Below, in pieces: positions 55,601-63,226 of a stretch of 64,000 nt of DNA (position 1 is the first letter of the stretch; each line of letters starts with the position of its first letter). The position numbers were made by a program, and so were the translations under genes. The notes beneath the pieces were generated by a model. It was not told the DNA's origin. It worked only from the letters and a program-made list of their open reading frames with translations, and made no database searches. The DNA lies in the NCBI GenBank assembly GCA_023410535.1, contig JAEYPR010000012.1, positions 1-64,000 on the forward strand. The letters run 5' to 3'. The DNA is from Bacillota bacterium (lineage in GTDB: Bacteria; Bacillota; UBA4882; UBA8346).

Positions 55601-56052
55601 TGAAAAACCGGGATACTCCTCCCCCATTGTCCATCCCCGCGAGCGTCAGGGAAGAGCGCCCTTCACCATCAAGCCCGCTTGAGTCGGCAAAGTCATCCGA
55701 ACCGATCGATATGCCATTGGCGCTTCATGAGTTTGAAAACGATCATGCGCTTTTGGAACAGTTAATCAAATTGTTCATCGGCAATTGCCGCAAACAATGT
55801 GGCCAAATCAATGAATCCCTGGCTAAAACCGATTTTGAAACGGTCCGCCGCGAAGCGCACTCGATCAAAGGCGGCGCTTTAAATCTCCGTGCCAATGACT
55901 TGGGGAAAATCGCCCAAGCGCTCGAACGCCAAGCGAAATCCCTTGATCTGCCCGGCGCTACAGCTACACTACAGAAGTTACAAGACGAGCTGGAACGATT
56001 GGCAGCTTACTCGGAAAATTACCAATTTCAAATTCCGCCCCCGCAAAACTAA
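52603..56052 (+). CDS. Hybrid histidine kinase with LacI-type sensor, REC and HPt
   Basis: 1149 aa, no signal peptide or membrane helix, so cytoplasmic. Residues 1-300 are a LacI/GalR periplasmic-binding fold without the HTH (LTVGYIAQHGYDGIGLDLLRG, DDNEGIRELMVHLI, HDIAVVGYNNRSES). A linker and coiled coil (about 585-625) lead to HisKA (NMSHEIRTPLN, His about 637), HATPase (NLIGNAIKFT, DTGIGIP, GGTGLGTAIS), a receiver (Asp about 932, LILMDIQMPEMDG) and HPt (REAHSIKGGALNL, His about 1086). It likely senses a sugar-like ligand in the cytosol and feeds a phosphorelay. CGAGGT precedes ATG 52603. Confidence 0.9.
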   Translation: MKSGKRLTVGYIAQHGYDGIGLDLLRGITAAAKDYDLNLINFIGGSTLFDREVNQAEITVIKLLNSHSVDGIISWVTSLRHYMTMQAVEELHRRFRPLPIVSIAMPLPGIPAILPDDNEGIRELMVHLIADHGLRKIAFIGRVPGHFGSDLRYEAYRQILQEYGIEFRPELIFLTQEISYQEGLRGTAELFEDRGLKPGIDIEAIVTVSDTLSAAAIERMRALGIHVPHDIAVVGYNNRSESVTSVPPLTTLELDFERHGYQAVTSLLQLVLGQEIPARIMMPVKTIVRQSCGCYEGIIRKAGIPPATAVQSLAAPAEEQWVSAIERNRPALIAKMKPMINKIANQDHGELLDSLLKQFILDLTAAGTGKGLLKTVSEYLDSIHTPQDIVYAQNLISALRIGLWPHLPPDKLNQAENLAHQARTLICKTLEYRPAIPGYSAPALVQVGGAFNTSLTYDELIEVIEHDLPKLGIPGCYLALYQDLGATEPSMAELIFAMDDNRRLPLSDGQRSPYPCYKLLPDGILPAERRYALLVQSCFYKGDQLGLVVFEMGPLEGVVYEMLRTNFSSALHSVLMSQARINAERDREELLKALAAKNTELEERNADFRQVNEQLQAAITEANKANQAKSRFLANMSHEIRTPLNCIIGFAEVLNTAKNQSQRQHYIQLIIEESEKLMELINHTLDISTIEAGKLRINHEPFDLYQLMESITSTYAVHSRNKGLEYECTIDHAIHPLLQGDPLRLRQVLINLIGNAIKFTFQGKITVGVHLLEQNEISSTLLFQICDTGIGIPPEKQSLIFDAFVQAEDSTTRKFGGTGLGTAISKELVHLMGGTIGVQSKVGQGSTFWFSLPLTPVTPGSGPRHREAASAAAIEPLPLLTGSTVLLVEDYPTNQEVAMAHLDRLGCNVVIADNGKVAVDLYQNLNADLILMDIQMPEMDGFEATRLIRQQPNGQTVPILGMTANAFASDVQLCLDAGMNDVITKPFRKEFFQRKVVFWLKNRDTPPPLSIPASVREERPSPSSPLESAKSSEPIDMPLALHEFENDHALLEQLIKLFIGNCRKQCGQINESLAKTDFETVRREAHSIKGGALNLRANDLGKIAQALERQAKSLDLPGATATLQKLQDELERLAAYSENYQFQIPPPQN

Positions 56053-56205
56053 AAAACGCTTATTGGCGTAAAGTTCAGCGTCCCGCTTGACGTTGACCTG
56101 ATCGCCGCGGCGTTCCTTCCTAGCCAGCAAATGGTAAGATAAAAGGGCTATCCGAAAAAACCTAAGCTCAACCAGGGATTCAACCGAATATAGATAGTGT
56201 TATGC

Positions 56206-56230
56206 CTTTGAACTGTTACAGTTCACAAAG
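56206..56230 (+). promoter_or_regulatory. Palindrome next to the HD-GYP ribosome binding site
   Basis: AACTGT-t-ACAGTT (56211-56223) with outer CTTTG/CAAAG. It ends where the GGGGGGAG ribosome site begins; could be an operator or an RNA hairpin affecting translation. Confidence 0.35.
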
Positions 56231-56244
56231 GGGGGAGTTGTAAA

Positions 56245-57252
56245 ATGAAGATATTAATCGTCGAAGATGAAATCGTCAGCCAAAAACGGCTCGAACTGCT
56301 TATCCAGCACCTGGGTTATGAAACGGTCGTTGCCAATAACGGCGCCGAAGGCTGGGAATTATGGAAAAGTGAACGTCCCCGCATCGTGATCACCGACTGG
56401 GTCATGCCGGAACTGGACGGATTGGAGCTTTGCAAAAAGATCCGCCTCTCGGAAGGGAGTCTTTATACTTATATCGTCATGGTCACTTCCAAAAGCGAAA
56501 CCCATGATCTGGTCGAAAGCATGGACGCCGGGGCCGATGACTTTATCAGCAAACCCTACATCAAAGACGAGTTGGCGGTCAGAATCCAATCAGCCCGCCG
56601 GATTATCGACTTTCAATCGCGGGATATCGCCATCTTTGCCATCTCCAAACTGGTCGAGTCCCGCGATCCCGAAACCGGTAACCATTTGGAACGGATTCGT
56701 CATTATTCGCGCCTATTATCCAAGACATTGATGGAAATAAACCGTTTCCCCCAAGAGATTGACAACCTTTTCATTGACAATATCTTTCTCACCAGTCCGC
56801 TGCATGATATCGGCAAAATCGGCATCCCGGACAACATTCTTTTAAAACCGGGCCTATTGAATGACGAAGAGTTTGCGGTAATGAAAACCCATACCACCAT
56901 CGGTTTCAACGCGCTAAACGAAGTGCTCAAACGCAATCTCAAAGTTGAGTATCTGAAAATGAGCGCGTCAATCGCCCTTTCCCACCATGAAAAATATGAC
57001 GGGACCGGTTATCCCCAAGGCTTAAAGGGGGAAGAGATCCCGCTCTGCGCGCGGATTGTCGCATTGGCCGATGTTTACGACGCGCTCAGCAGTAAACGGG
57101 TATATAAGACTGCCTTCACCCACGATGTCGCCAAATCAATCATCATCAAAGACAGCGGCAATCATTTCGATCCGGTAATGGTCGAAGCTTTTTTAGCCTG
57201 CGAGGCTGAATTCATTAAGATTAATCAGAATTTCGCCGAGAACGATCTCTAA
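56245..57252 (+). CDS. Response regulator with HD-GYP c-di-GMP phosphodiesterase domain
   Basis: 335 aa. Receiver (VITDWVMPELDG, DDFISKPY) followed by HD-GYP: SPLHDIGKIGIPDNILLKPG and HHEKYDGTGYPQGLKGEEIP. Expected to hydrolyse c-di-GMP when phosphorylated. It follows the hybrid kinase by 192 bases on the same strand and may accept its phosphate through the HPt domain. Confidence 0.94.
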   Translation: MKILIVEDEIVSQKRLELLIQHLGYETVVANNGAEGWELWKSERPRIVITDWVMPELDGLELCKKIRLSEGSLYTYIVMVTSKSETHDLVESMDAGADDFISKPYIKDELAVRIQSARRIIDFQSRDIAIFAISKLVESRDPETGNHLERIRHYSRLLSKTLMEINRFPQEIDNLFIDNIFLTSPLHDIGKIGIPDNILLKPGLLNDEEFAVMKTHTTIGFNALNEVLKRNLKVEYLKMSASIALSHHEKYDGTGYPQGLKGEEIPLCARIVALADVYDALSSKRVYKTAFTHDVAKSIIIKDSGNHFDPVMVEAFLACEAEFIKINQNFAENDL

Positions 57253-57349
57253 TTTTTGATTTCATTCAACATTTTACCATCCTTTTACACAAATTGGGTT
57301 CCATTTATATTATAATGAAAAACGGTCTGAAAAAAGGAGTGGTATTACG

Positions 57350-57526
57350 ATGCCAAGTCAGGCGACAATCCAAAAATTAGCCGATCTAAAAGAACAATTG
57401 GGGAATTTATGGGATGCCCGCGGGACCACCGATGGTGAAATCTTAGCGGTTGCCACCCGCATCGATAAGTTATTGAACGAACATTATCGTTTAACCGCGG
57501 GCTCCAGCCAGCAAACCAGTGGATAG
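57350..57526 (+). CDS. Spo0E-like aspartyl-phosphate phosphatase (58 aa)
   Basis: ATG 57350 after AAAAAAGGAG, stop TAG 57524-57526. IQKLADLKEQLGNLWDARG then LAVATRIDKLLNEHYRL match the two-helix Spo0E family, where (S)xxLDxLIxxY carries the catalytic residues; here the second motif is VATRIDKLLNEHY. Spo0E proteins dephosphorylate Spo0A-P, so the organism probably sporulates or descends from sporulators. TATAAT at 57311-57316 suggests its own promoter. Confidence 0.78.
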   Translation: MPSQATIQKLADLKEQLGNLWDARGTTDGEILAVATRIDKLLNEHYRLTAGSSQQTSG

Positions 57527-57550
57527 CCGCACCCATGATTTCACGAATAC

Positions 57551-57602
57551 AACAACAAAGGGAGTGTCGCAAAACTACCAAGTAGCTTACGGCACTCCCT
57601 TT
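57551..57602. terminator. Hairpin between the Spo0E and TSCPD genes
   Basis: AAAGGGAGTG and CACTCCCTTT, 10 bp, with an inner CTAC-caa-GTAG stem. Positioned to end both converging transcripts, though T-tracts are short. Confidence 0.55.
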
Positions 57603-57679
57603 CTGTTACAAATAATATTTCAGAGAAAAGACAAGCAATTTCGCCGCTCGTCACATCATATCATTAGGTCCGATTCAAG

Positions 57680-57928
57680 CTACTGAGCGGCGGCCGCCAA
57701 TGCTTTGGCCAATTGGTCCGGACAAGAGGTTTTCTTGTCGCCACAGCGGATTCCCTTCAATAGCTCGATTACCTCCGCGACCGGCCGGCCCGTGGCCAGT
57801 TGGCATAAACCCTCCAGATTTCCTTCACAGCCATCCTCAAAACGGACCCGAACCAAAATTCCCTGATCGATGCCAAAATGGATTCGGCTCGAACAAACCC
57901 CGTGGGTTTGATAGTCAAATTCTTGCAT
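57680..57928 (-). CDS. TSCPD-domain protein
   Basis: About 82 aa. THGVCSSRIHFGIDQG, the central CEGNLEGLCQLATGRPV and the eponymous C-terminal KTSCPDQLAKAL identify the family, related to a C-terminal domain of ribonucleotide reductases; role unclear. GGAGGAGC lies before two ATGs (57931, 57928); spacing favours 57928. Downstream of the MFS gene. Confidence 0.88.
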   Translation of the reverse strand: MQEFDYQTHGVCSSRIHFGIDQGILVRVRFEDGCEGNLEGLCQLATGRPVAEVIELLKGIRCGDKKTSCPDQLAKALAAAAQ

Positions 57929-57953
57929 CATGCTCCTCCAAGTGTATTGCAAA

Positions 57954-59177
57954 TCAGGCGCGTTTTTCCAAGGTGTCGGCATTAAACAAATCGGGAAAAA
58001 AACGGATCCAAAGCAATACCACGGTCAATGTTCCAAAACCCCCGATCAGCACGGCCGGGACCACCCCAAGCCAAGCGGCGGTCATTCCCGATTCGAACTC
58101 GCCGAGTTGATTAGAGGTGCCGATGAACATGGAGTTCACCGCGCTGACCCGGCCTCGCATCTCATCGGGAGTATGCATTTGGACCAGGGAATTGCGGATC
58201 ACCACGCTGATTATATCCGATGCTCCCAGCAGGACCAAGGCCGCTAAGGACAGGACAAAGGATTTCGAAAGTGCAAAGACAATCGTGGCCATCCCAAAAA
58301 CGGCCACGGCCCCAAACATGGTCCGGCCAACCCGGTGTCTGATCGGGTGCTGGGCGAGGAAAAACGAGGTTGTCAAAGCGCCGATGGCAGGCGCGGAACG
58401 GAGCAGACCCAAACCCCACGGTCCGGTCTGCAAGATTTCCCGGGCGTAAATCGGCAGCAATGCGGTAGCCCCGCCGAGCAACACCGCGAAAAGGTCCATT
58501 GAGATCGCTCCCAAGATCGCGGGGCGACTCCAAATGAAAGAAATCCCGGCAAAGACCGAGCCCAAACTGACCGGCTCCCGTTTGGGCAATACCTGGGTTA
58601 CCTTGACTAATGTCAAGAAAGTGCTGGCACTTAAAAACAAGACCGCCGCCACTGTATAAACCGTAATCGGGCTAGCGGCATATAAAAAACCGCCCAACGC
58701 CGGGCCGATGATCACCGCCGTCTGAGTCGACGAGGCTTCCACCGCCAAAGCGCGCGGGAACTCCGCCGTACTGACCAATCCCGGCACCAGCGCTTTTTGG
58801 GTCGGCACCTCGAAGGCCCGCGCCGCGCCGATCAAAAAGACGATCACTAAGATGCTTACGCGATCAATCCAACCGTTCCAACTACCGATAGCCAAGGCGA
58901 TCGCCGCGCAACCTTCAACGATTTGGCAAATCCTGACCACATTGCGGCGGTTATAATGATCGGCCACGTGACCGACGATCAAGGTTAGCAAAAACATCGG
59001 CAAGAATTGTACCAAGCCCACCAAACCAAGGAAAAAGGCGCTTTTGGTAAGGGCGTACGCTTGCCACCCTACCGCCACCGACAACATTTGAAAAGCAAAA
59101 GTGGCGCTGACCCGCGCCATGATAAACCGCGCAAACGGTTTACTCTGGAAAAGAAAAGCCAAATTGGAATTATTCAT
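57954..59177 (-). CDS. MFS transporter, EntS/enterobactin-exporter-like
   Basis: 407 aa, about 12 helices. VGHVADHYNRRNVVRICQIV is the loop 2-3 MFS motif and ARAFEVPTQKALVPGLV the matching sequence of the EntS/MFS_3 group. Efflux of siderophores or drugs is the usual role; no siderophore genes are here. The ribosome site GGGAG lies 13 bases from ATG 59177, longer than normal. Confidence 0.86.
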   Translation of the reverse strand: MNNSNLAFLFQSKPFARFIMARVSATFAFQMLSVAVGWQAYALTKSAFFLGLVGLVQFLPMFLLTLIVGHVADHYNRRNVVRICQIVEGCAAIALAIGSWNGWIDRVSILVIVFLIGAARAFEVPTQKALVPGLVSTAEFPRALAVEASSTQTAVIIGPALGGFLYAASPITVYTVAAVLFLSASTFLTLVKVTQVLPKREPVSLGSVFAGISFIWSRPAILGAISMDLFAVLLGGATALLPIYAREILQTGPWGLGLLRSAPAIGALTTSFFLAQHPIRHRVGRTMFGAVAVFGMATIVFALSKSFVLSLAALVLLGASDIISVVIRNSLVQMHTPDEMRGRVSAVNSMFIGTSNQLGEFESGMTAAWLGVVPAVLIGGFGTLTVVLLWIRFFPDLFNADTLEKRA

Positions 59178-59359
59178 CGACGTAACAATACTCCCTATCT
59201 AAGAATGCCTTCGATGCTTGACAGCGGTTCTAGAGGCGACTGGCAATGAAATGAATTATAGATTCATCCCTCGTCAATGTCAACGGCTTAGGCGTCGGTT
59301 CGAACGATTTGAAAACAAAACCCTCCTTAAATGAATGCCCGTCGTAACCCGCCCAATGC

Positions 59360-59383
59360 AAAAGCCGCCCGCGAGCGGACGGC
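59360..59383 (-). terminator. Terminator after the Na+/H+ antiporter gene
   Basis: GCCGTCCGC and GCGGGCGGC on the minus strand pair with one mismatch, then TTTT. Confidence 0.6.
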
Positions 59384-59445
59384 AAACCATGGACTTAAAC
59401 TTAACGGTGCGCTTCGTCAAATCTGCGCCATTTAGCTCGGATTGT

Positions 59446-60711
59446 TTACCGAAAAAAGATCAAGGTCATCAATAAAAAGATCGGAATCAAAATGCAGCCC
59501 GAGTACAACATGTAACCGAAAAAGTGCGGTACCTTGACGCCCTGTTCTTCGGCAATCGACTTGACCATAAAGTTCGGACCGTTCCCGATATACGTGTTGG
59601 CGCCCATAAAAACCGCGCCGCAACTGATCGCGGCCAACAAGTCGTTGCGCACGCCGGCGATTACGGTATGACCGGCTGCGCCCAGCGCTTTAGTAACGCT
59701 CTCCGCCAAGGAGAAGGTGGTCACATAAGTCGGCGCGTTATCCAGGAAAGAGCTCAATCCGCCGGTAATCCAAAAATACTGCCAGGTGCTGACGATTCCC
59801 AGTTTGGCGCCGTTGGCGTGGAGCAACATCATCAACGGTTTCATGGTGATAAAGATTCCGACAAACAAGATCGCCACCTCGGCGATGGGTCCCCAAGTGA
59901 ATTTATTCGCTTGGCGCAATTCCCGCTTCGTTAAGAGCAATGACAAAGCCGAAGCTACAACCATACCAATTTCCCGATAAGGAGCCGGCACTTGGAAGAA
60001 GATCAACCCGATCACTGCCAACAAAAAGATAATATTTATATTTCCAACAACCTTCAACGGTTGAATTTCCATCGCATCACGCTGCCGGTGCCGCAAGTCT
60101 TCCCGTTTGTATGCGTGGATGTCCCAGATATAAAAGACCGCAAGGACCACCCCCACCGCAAAAAGCCATTCCGGCCATAAACTTAAGTTCCAACCAAAAG
60201 GGACTCCGCGCAGATACCCCAGGAACAATGGCGGATCGCCAAGTGGCGTCAGTAAACCGCCAATATTGGAGACTAAAAAAATGAAAAAAACCGGGATATG
60301 CTTGATAAAAACCCGTTCACTGTTGGTCTTCAGCAGCGGCCGGATCAGCAGCATACTGGCGCCGGTGGTTCCGATGAAGTTCGCCAAAATCGCGCCGAGG
60401 CAAAGAAAACCGGTATTCACCAAGGGGGTGGCCTTTAAATCTCCGGTAAATAGGATGCCACCGGTAATGACAAACAAGGACCCGATCAATACGATAAAGG
60501 AGATATACTCGGCCATCGTCTCGGCGACGGCTGCCATTTCCCGGTTGGCTCCAAAATAAACCAGGACCGGCAGCGCCATTGCCGCCGCAATGATCGCCTT
60601 GTTGCGGTTATGCTCCCAAAAATGCGGCGCCATCAACGGAAAGACGGCGATAAACAATAGTAGCAACGCAAACGGGGCGCAAAGTAAAGCCGGAATCTCA
60701 GCTCCTGCCAT
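59446..60711 (-). CDS. Na+/H+ antiporter of the ion-transporter superfamily (NhaD/CitMHS-like)
   Basis: 421 aa, about 11-12 helices. Motifs: NFIGTTGASMLLIRPLL, VSNIGGLLTPLGDPPLFLG, SSFLDNAPTYVTTFSL and GANTYIGNGPNFMVKSI, i.e. the two re-entrant NxP/NAP regions of this superfamily. GGGAGGG before ATG 60711 sets the start. Sodium extrusion is the likely role; single gene. Confidence 0.88.
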   Translation of the reverse strand: MAGAEIPALLCAPFALLLLFIAVFPLMAPHFWEHNRNKAIIAAAMALPVLVYFGANREMAAVAETMAEYISFIVLIGSLFVITGGILFTGDLKATPLVNTGFLCLGAILANFIGTTGASMLLIRPLLKTNSERVFIKHIPVFFIFLVSNIGGLLTPLGDPPLFLGYLRGVPFGWNLSLWPEWLFAVGVVLAVFYIWDIHAYKREDLRHRQRDAMEIQPLKVVGNINIIFLLAVIGLIFFQVPAPYREIGMVVASALSLLLTKRELRQANKFTWGPIAEVAILFVGIFITMKPLMMLLHANGAKLGIVSTWQYFWITGGLSSFLDNAPTYVTTFSLAESVTKALGAAGHTVIAGVRNDLLAAISCGAVFMGANTYIGNGPNFMVKSIAEEQGVKVPHFFGYMLYSGCILIPIFLLMTLIFFR

Positions 60712-60969
60712 AACAAACCCTCCCAACCTTTTCGATCACAATTCCCATTGAAGAAATTATAACAAAAGGGTGTTCAGCTCGACCGAGAGCTTCCCACCCT
60801 AACATCCTGAATCACTTCATATAGTCGGGTCGATTAAGGTAATCATACAATTTCCTTGCTTGTAAGCGAGCCCCAACAGCTTTCCACCCAACCGTCAATC
60901 AATTATTCCAACATTTTTATCTTAACAAAAGCCTTTGGAAATGTCAAACAGCGCTGTGTCAAAACCTGA

Positions 60970-62355
60970 TTAAATTCCGCCCAAAATGCACATAATGCTT
61001 TCTTTCGTTGGAAAACGCCGATTGGCATCATAAAACGGATTCGCATAGCGTTTTAATGCCTGCGGACTGTCCTCGGCATTCGCATCCATCCATATCTTGA
61101 CAGTTCCATCCGGATAATACGTCAGCAACTGTTCACCCGGATGGTTGACAATTTTCGAACACATGGCAATCCGGCCGCCAATTTCTTTAATAAGCTTACC
61201 GTTGCGATCGATGATTTGCGCATCACCGCCGATCATCCCTGAGATAATCTCATGTAGACCATCCCCGTTAACATCGACCGGCGCAGTGTCCGCAATACTG
61301 TAAGGCAATTTAACCGGTTTTCCGGTCAAAGCTTCAAAAGCGAACTCGGTAATCCCGGAATAATAGCGTCCTTCCAAGGTTTTAGTCTGCTTTTCGATTC
61401 GAACCGCCGTGGCGATCAATTCACCCTGCGCGCCGATCCGACCAACCCACCCCTTGTGGATATGTCCATACTCTAATGCGCTCCAGATGTGTTCCCCTTG
61501 ATGATTATATAAAATGATTCTGGGCGCCAACTCTTCAAAACTTTCACGGATAACCCAAAACATCCAGCGTCCACTTTCCGCATCAGGAATTGGTTGAATC
61601 ATATCTGAATGACCATGCCACGTATCACGGTCCGCGCAAAAAACTTCTTTACCCGTATCAAACTCGATGCACCGTTCACCCCAGAGAAATTCGTCAACGC
61701 CATCATTGTTAATGTCAAAGACCGGATAGTTATGACCGCCTCGCGCTCCAGGCTCGTCTTTGTCAATCGTCTTTTCCCAGCGCAAAGTCATATCCGGTTT
61801 CCAGGCTTGAAACTGCATCAAACCATACGTCCCCTGGACCGTGATTAACACCGGTTCTCCTTTGGCGTAACCGCCAAAGATATGACAACGGAAAAACTCC
61901 CCGAAATACTGGTTGATATCGGTTTTCGGCCACGGCCACTGGCCGGTGGTTGCGCCGGTTAACGTATCGACCCGTTCCAGTACAAATTCGTTGTAGTTAA
62001 ATGGATGAATGGTATCTAAGTTATTAACAAACCAGATTTCATCCACGCCATCCTGATCAAGATCAAAAGCAAAAAACGTGCTGAACGCCGTTCCCGGACA
62101 TACTCCCGCCCCGAGATCACGCTTCCATAAAACTTCACCTTTCTCGGTATATACCATCATTTTAAACGTATCCGTGGGATAACAAAACATCTCGTAACTT
62201 GCGTCAATGTCATAGTTGGCACTGTATACGCTAAGAAATGCTTTATCTTGGTTTTTACCCAGACTGACGGGTACCGTCCGAAAATTCTGGAGTTTCTGAC
62301 CGACGTTCATCTCGAGATAAGGCCGGATATCGATGGACTTTTTTCCTTTATCCAT
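60970..62355 (-). CDS. Cytoplasmic FG-GAP-type propeller protein, distantly PL11-like
   Basis: 461 aa, no signal peptide. Calcium-loop repeats FDLDQDGVDEIWFVNN, FDINNDGVDEFLWGE and VDVNGDGLHEIISG mark FG-GAP blades; the HGHSD and GHIHKGW regions recall family 11 rhamnogalacturonan lyases, but length is short and full catalytic equivalence is not shown. It follows two sugar ABC permeases, so action on an imported oligosaccharide is plausible. Confidence 0.6.
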   Translation of the reverse strand: MDKGKKSIDIRPYLEMNVGQKLQNFRTVPVSLGKNQDKAFLSVYSANYDIDASYEMFCYPTDTFKMMVYTEKGEVLWKRDLGAGVCPGTAFSTFFAFDLDQDGVDEIWFVNNLDTIHPFNYNEFVLERVDTLTGATTGQWPWPKTDINQYFGEFFRCHIFGGYAKGEPVLITVQGTYGLMQFQAWKPDMTLRWEKTIDKDEPGARGGHNYPVFDINNDGVDEFLWGERCIEFDTGKEVFCADRDTWHGHSDMIQPIPDAESGRWMFWVIRESFEELAPRIILYNHQGEHIWSALEYGHIHKGWVGRIGAQGELIATAVRIEKQTKTLEGRYYSGITEFAFEALTGKPVKLPYSIADTAPVDVNGDGLHEIISGMIGGDAQIIDRNGKLIKEIGGRIAMCSKIVNHPGEQLLTYYPDGTVKIWMDANAEDSPQALKRYANPFYDANRRFPTKESIMCILGGI

Positions 62356-62380
62356 GACTATTACTCCTTCAAGAGATATT

Positions 62381-63226
62381 TTATCCTTTCATACCGCTGG
62401 TAGCGATACCTTCAATAAAGTAGCGTTGCGAAAAGAAGAATATAACAATTAATGGCAGAATCGAAACTAATGCCATCGCCATCACTTGGTTCCAAGCGAC
62501 CGCTGACGCCGAGTCCAGTGAAATTCGCAATCCCAATGAAAGTGGATACTTTTTAACACTGTTGATATAGATTAAGGAATCAAAAAAGTCATTCCATGTC
62601 CACATAAATTGGAATAACCCTGCCGAAAAAACCGCCGGTTTCATGAGCGGCAGCAAAATCTTAAAAAATATGGCTGTCGAACCGCAGCCGTCGATACTGG
62701 CCGCCTCATCCAAATCTCTCGGAATTCCGCGCAAGAATTGAATCAACATAAAGATAAAAAAGGGATAACAGGCAAACAGCGCCGGCACTATGAACGGTAA
62801 ATACGTGTCCAACCACCCAAGTTTGTTAAATAGCAGATAACGCGGAATGATAATAACCGCATTGGGCAACATCAAGGTCGAAATCATCAATGAAAACCAA
62901 AAGTTCTTCAAAGGAAACGTAAACCTGGCAAAACCGTATGCCACCACCGAACAGGATAATACCGTAAATAAAACCGTGGGAACAACCATCCAGAATGTGT
63001 TTAGAAAGAATGTGGCGTAAGTGTATTGCCCCGCTCCCATCCAACCTTTTAGGTATGCTGCAAAGGAATAGCTTGCGGGTAGGAGCTGGGTCGACCCAAA
63101 GATTTCGGAATTCGTTTTAAATGTCGCGAAGATCATCCAAAAAAACGGATAAATCATCATCAATCCAAATATTGATAACAAGCAATATGTTAAGGCTTTT
63201 GAGATAATTTTTACATCGTTACTCAT
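62381..63226 (-). CDS. Carbohydrate ABC permease, CUT1 MalG-like
   Basis: About 281 aa, six helices. EAA loop DEAASIDGCGSTAIFFKILLP; C-terminal QRYFIEGIATSGMKG is typical of MalG/UgpE-type subunits. GGGGGAA six bases before ATG 63226 sets the start, overlapping the upstream permease by 8 bases. Confidence 0.93.
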   Translation of the reverse strand: MSNDVKIISKALTYCLLSIFGLMMIYPFFWMIFATFKTNSEIFGSTQLLPASYSFAAYLKGWMGAGQYTYATFFLNTFWMVVPTVLFTVLSCSVVAYGFARFTFPLKNFWFSLMISTLMLPNAVIIIPRYLLFNKLGWLDTYLPFIVPALFACYPFFIFMLIQFLRGIPRDLDEAASIDGCGSTAIFFKILLPLMKPAVFSAGLFQFMWTWNDFFDSLIYINSVKKYPLSLGLRISLDSASAVAWNQVMAMALVSILPLIVIFFFSQRYFIEGIATSGMKG

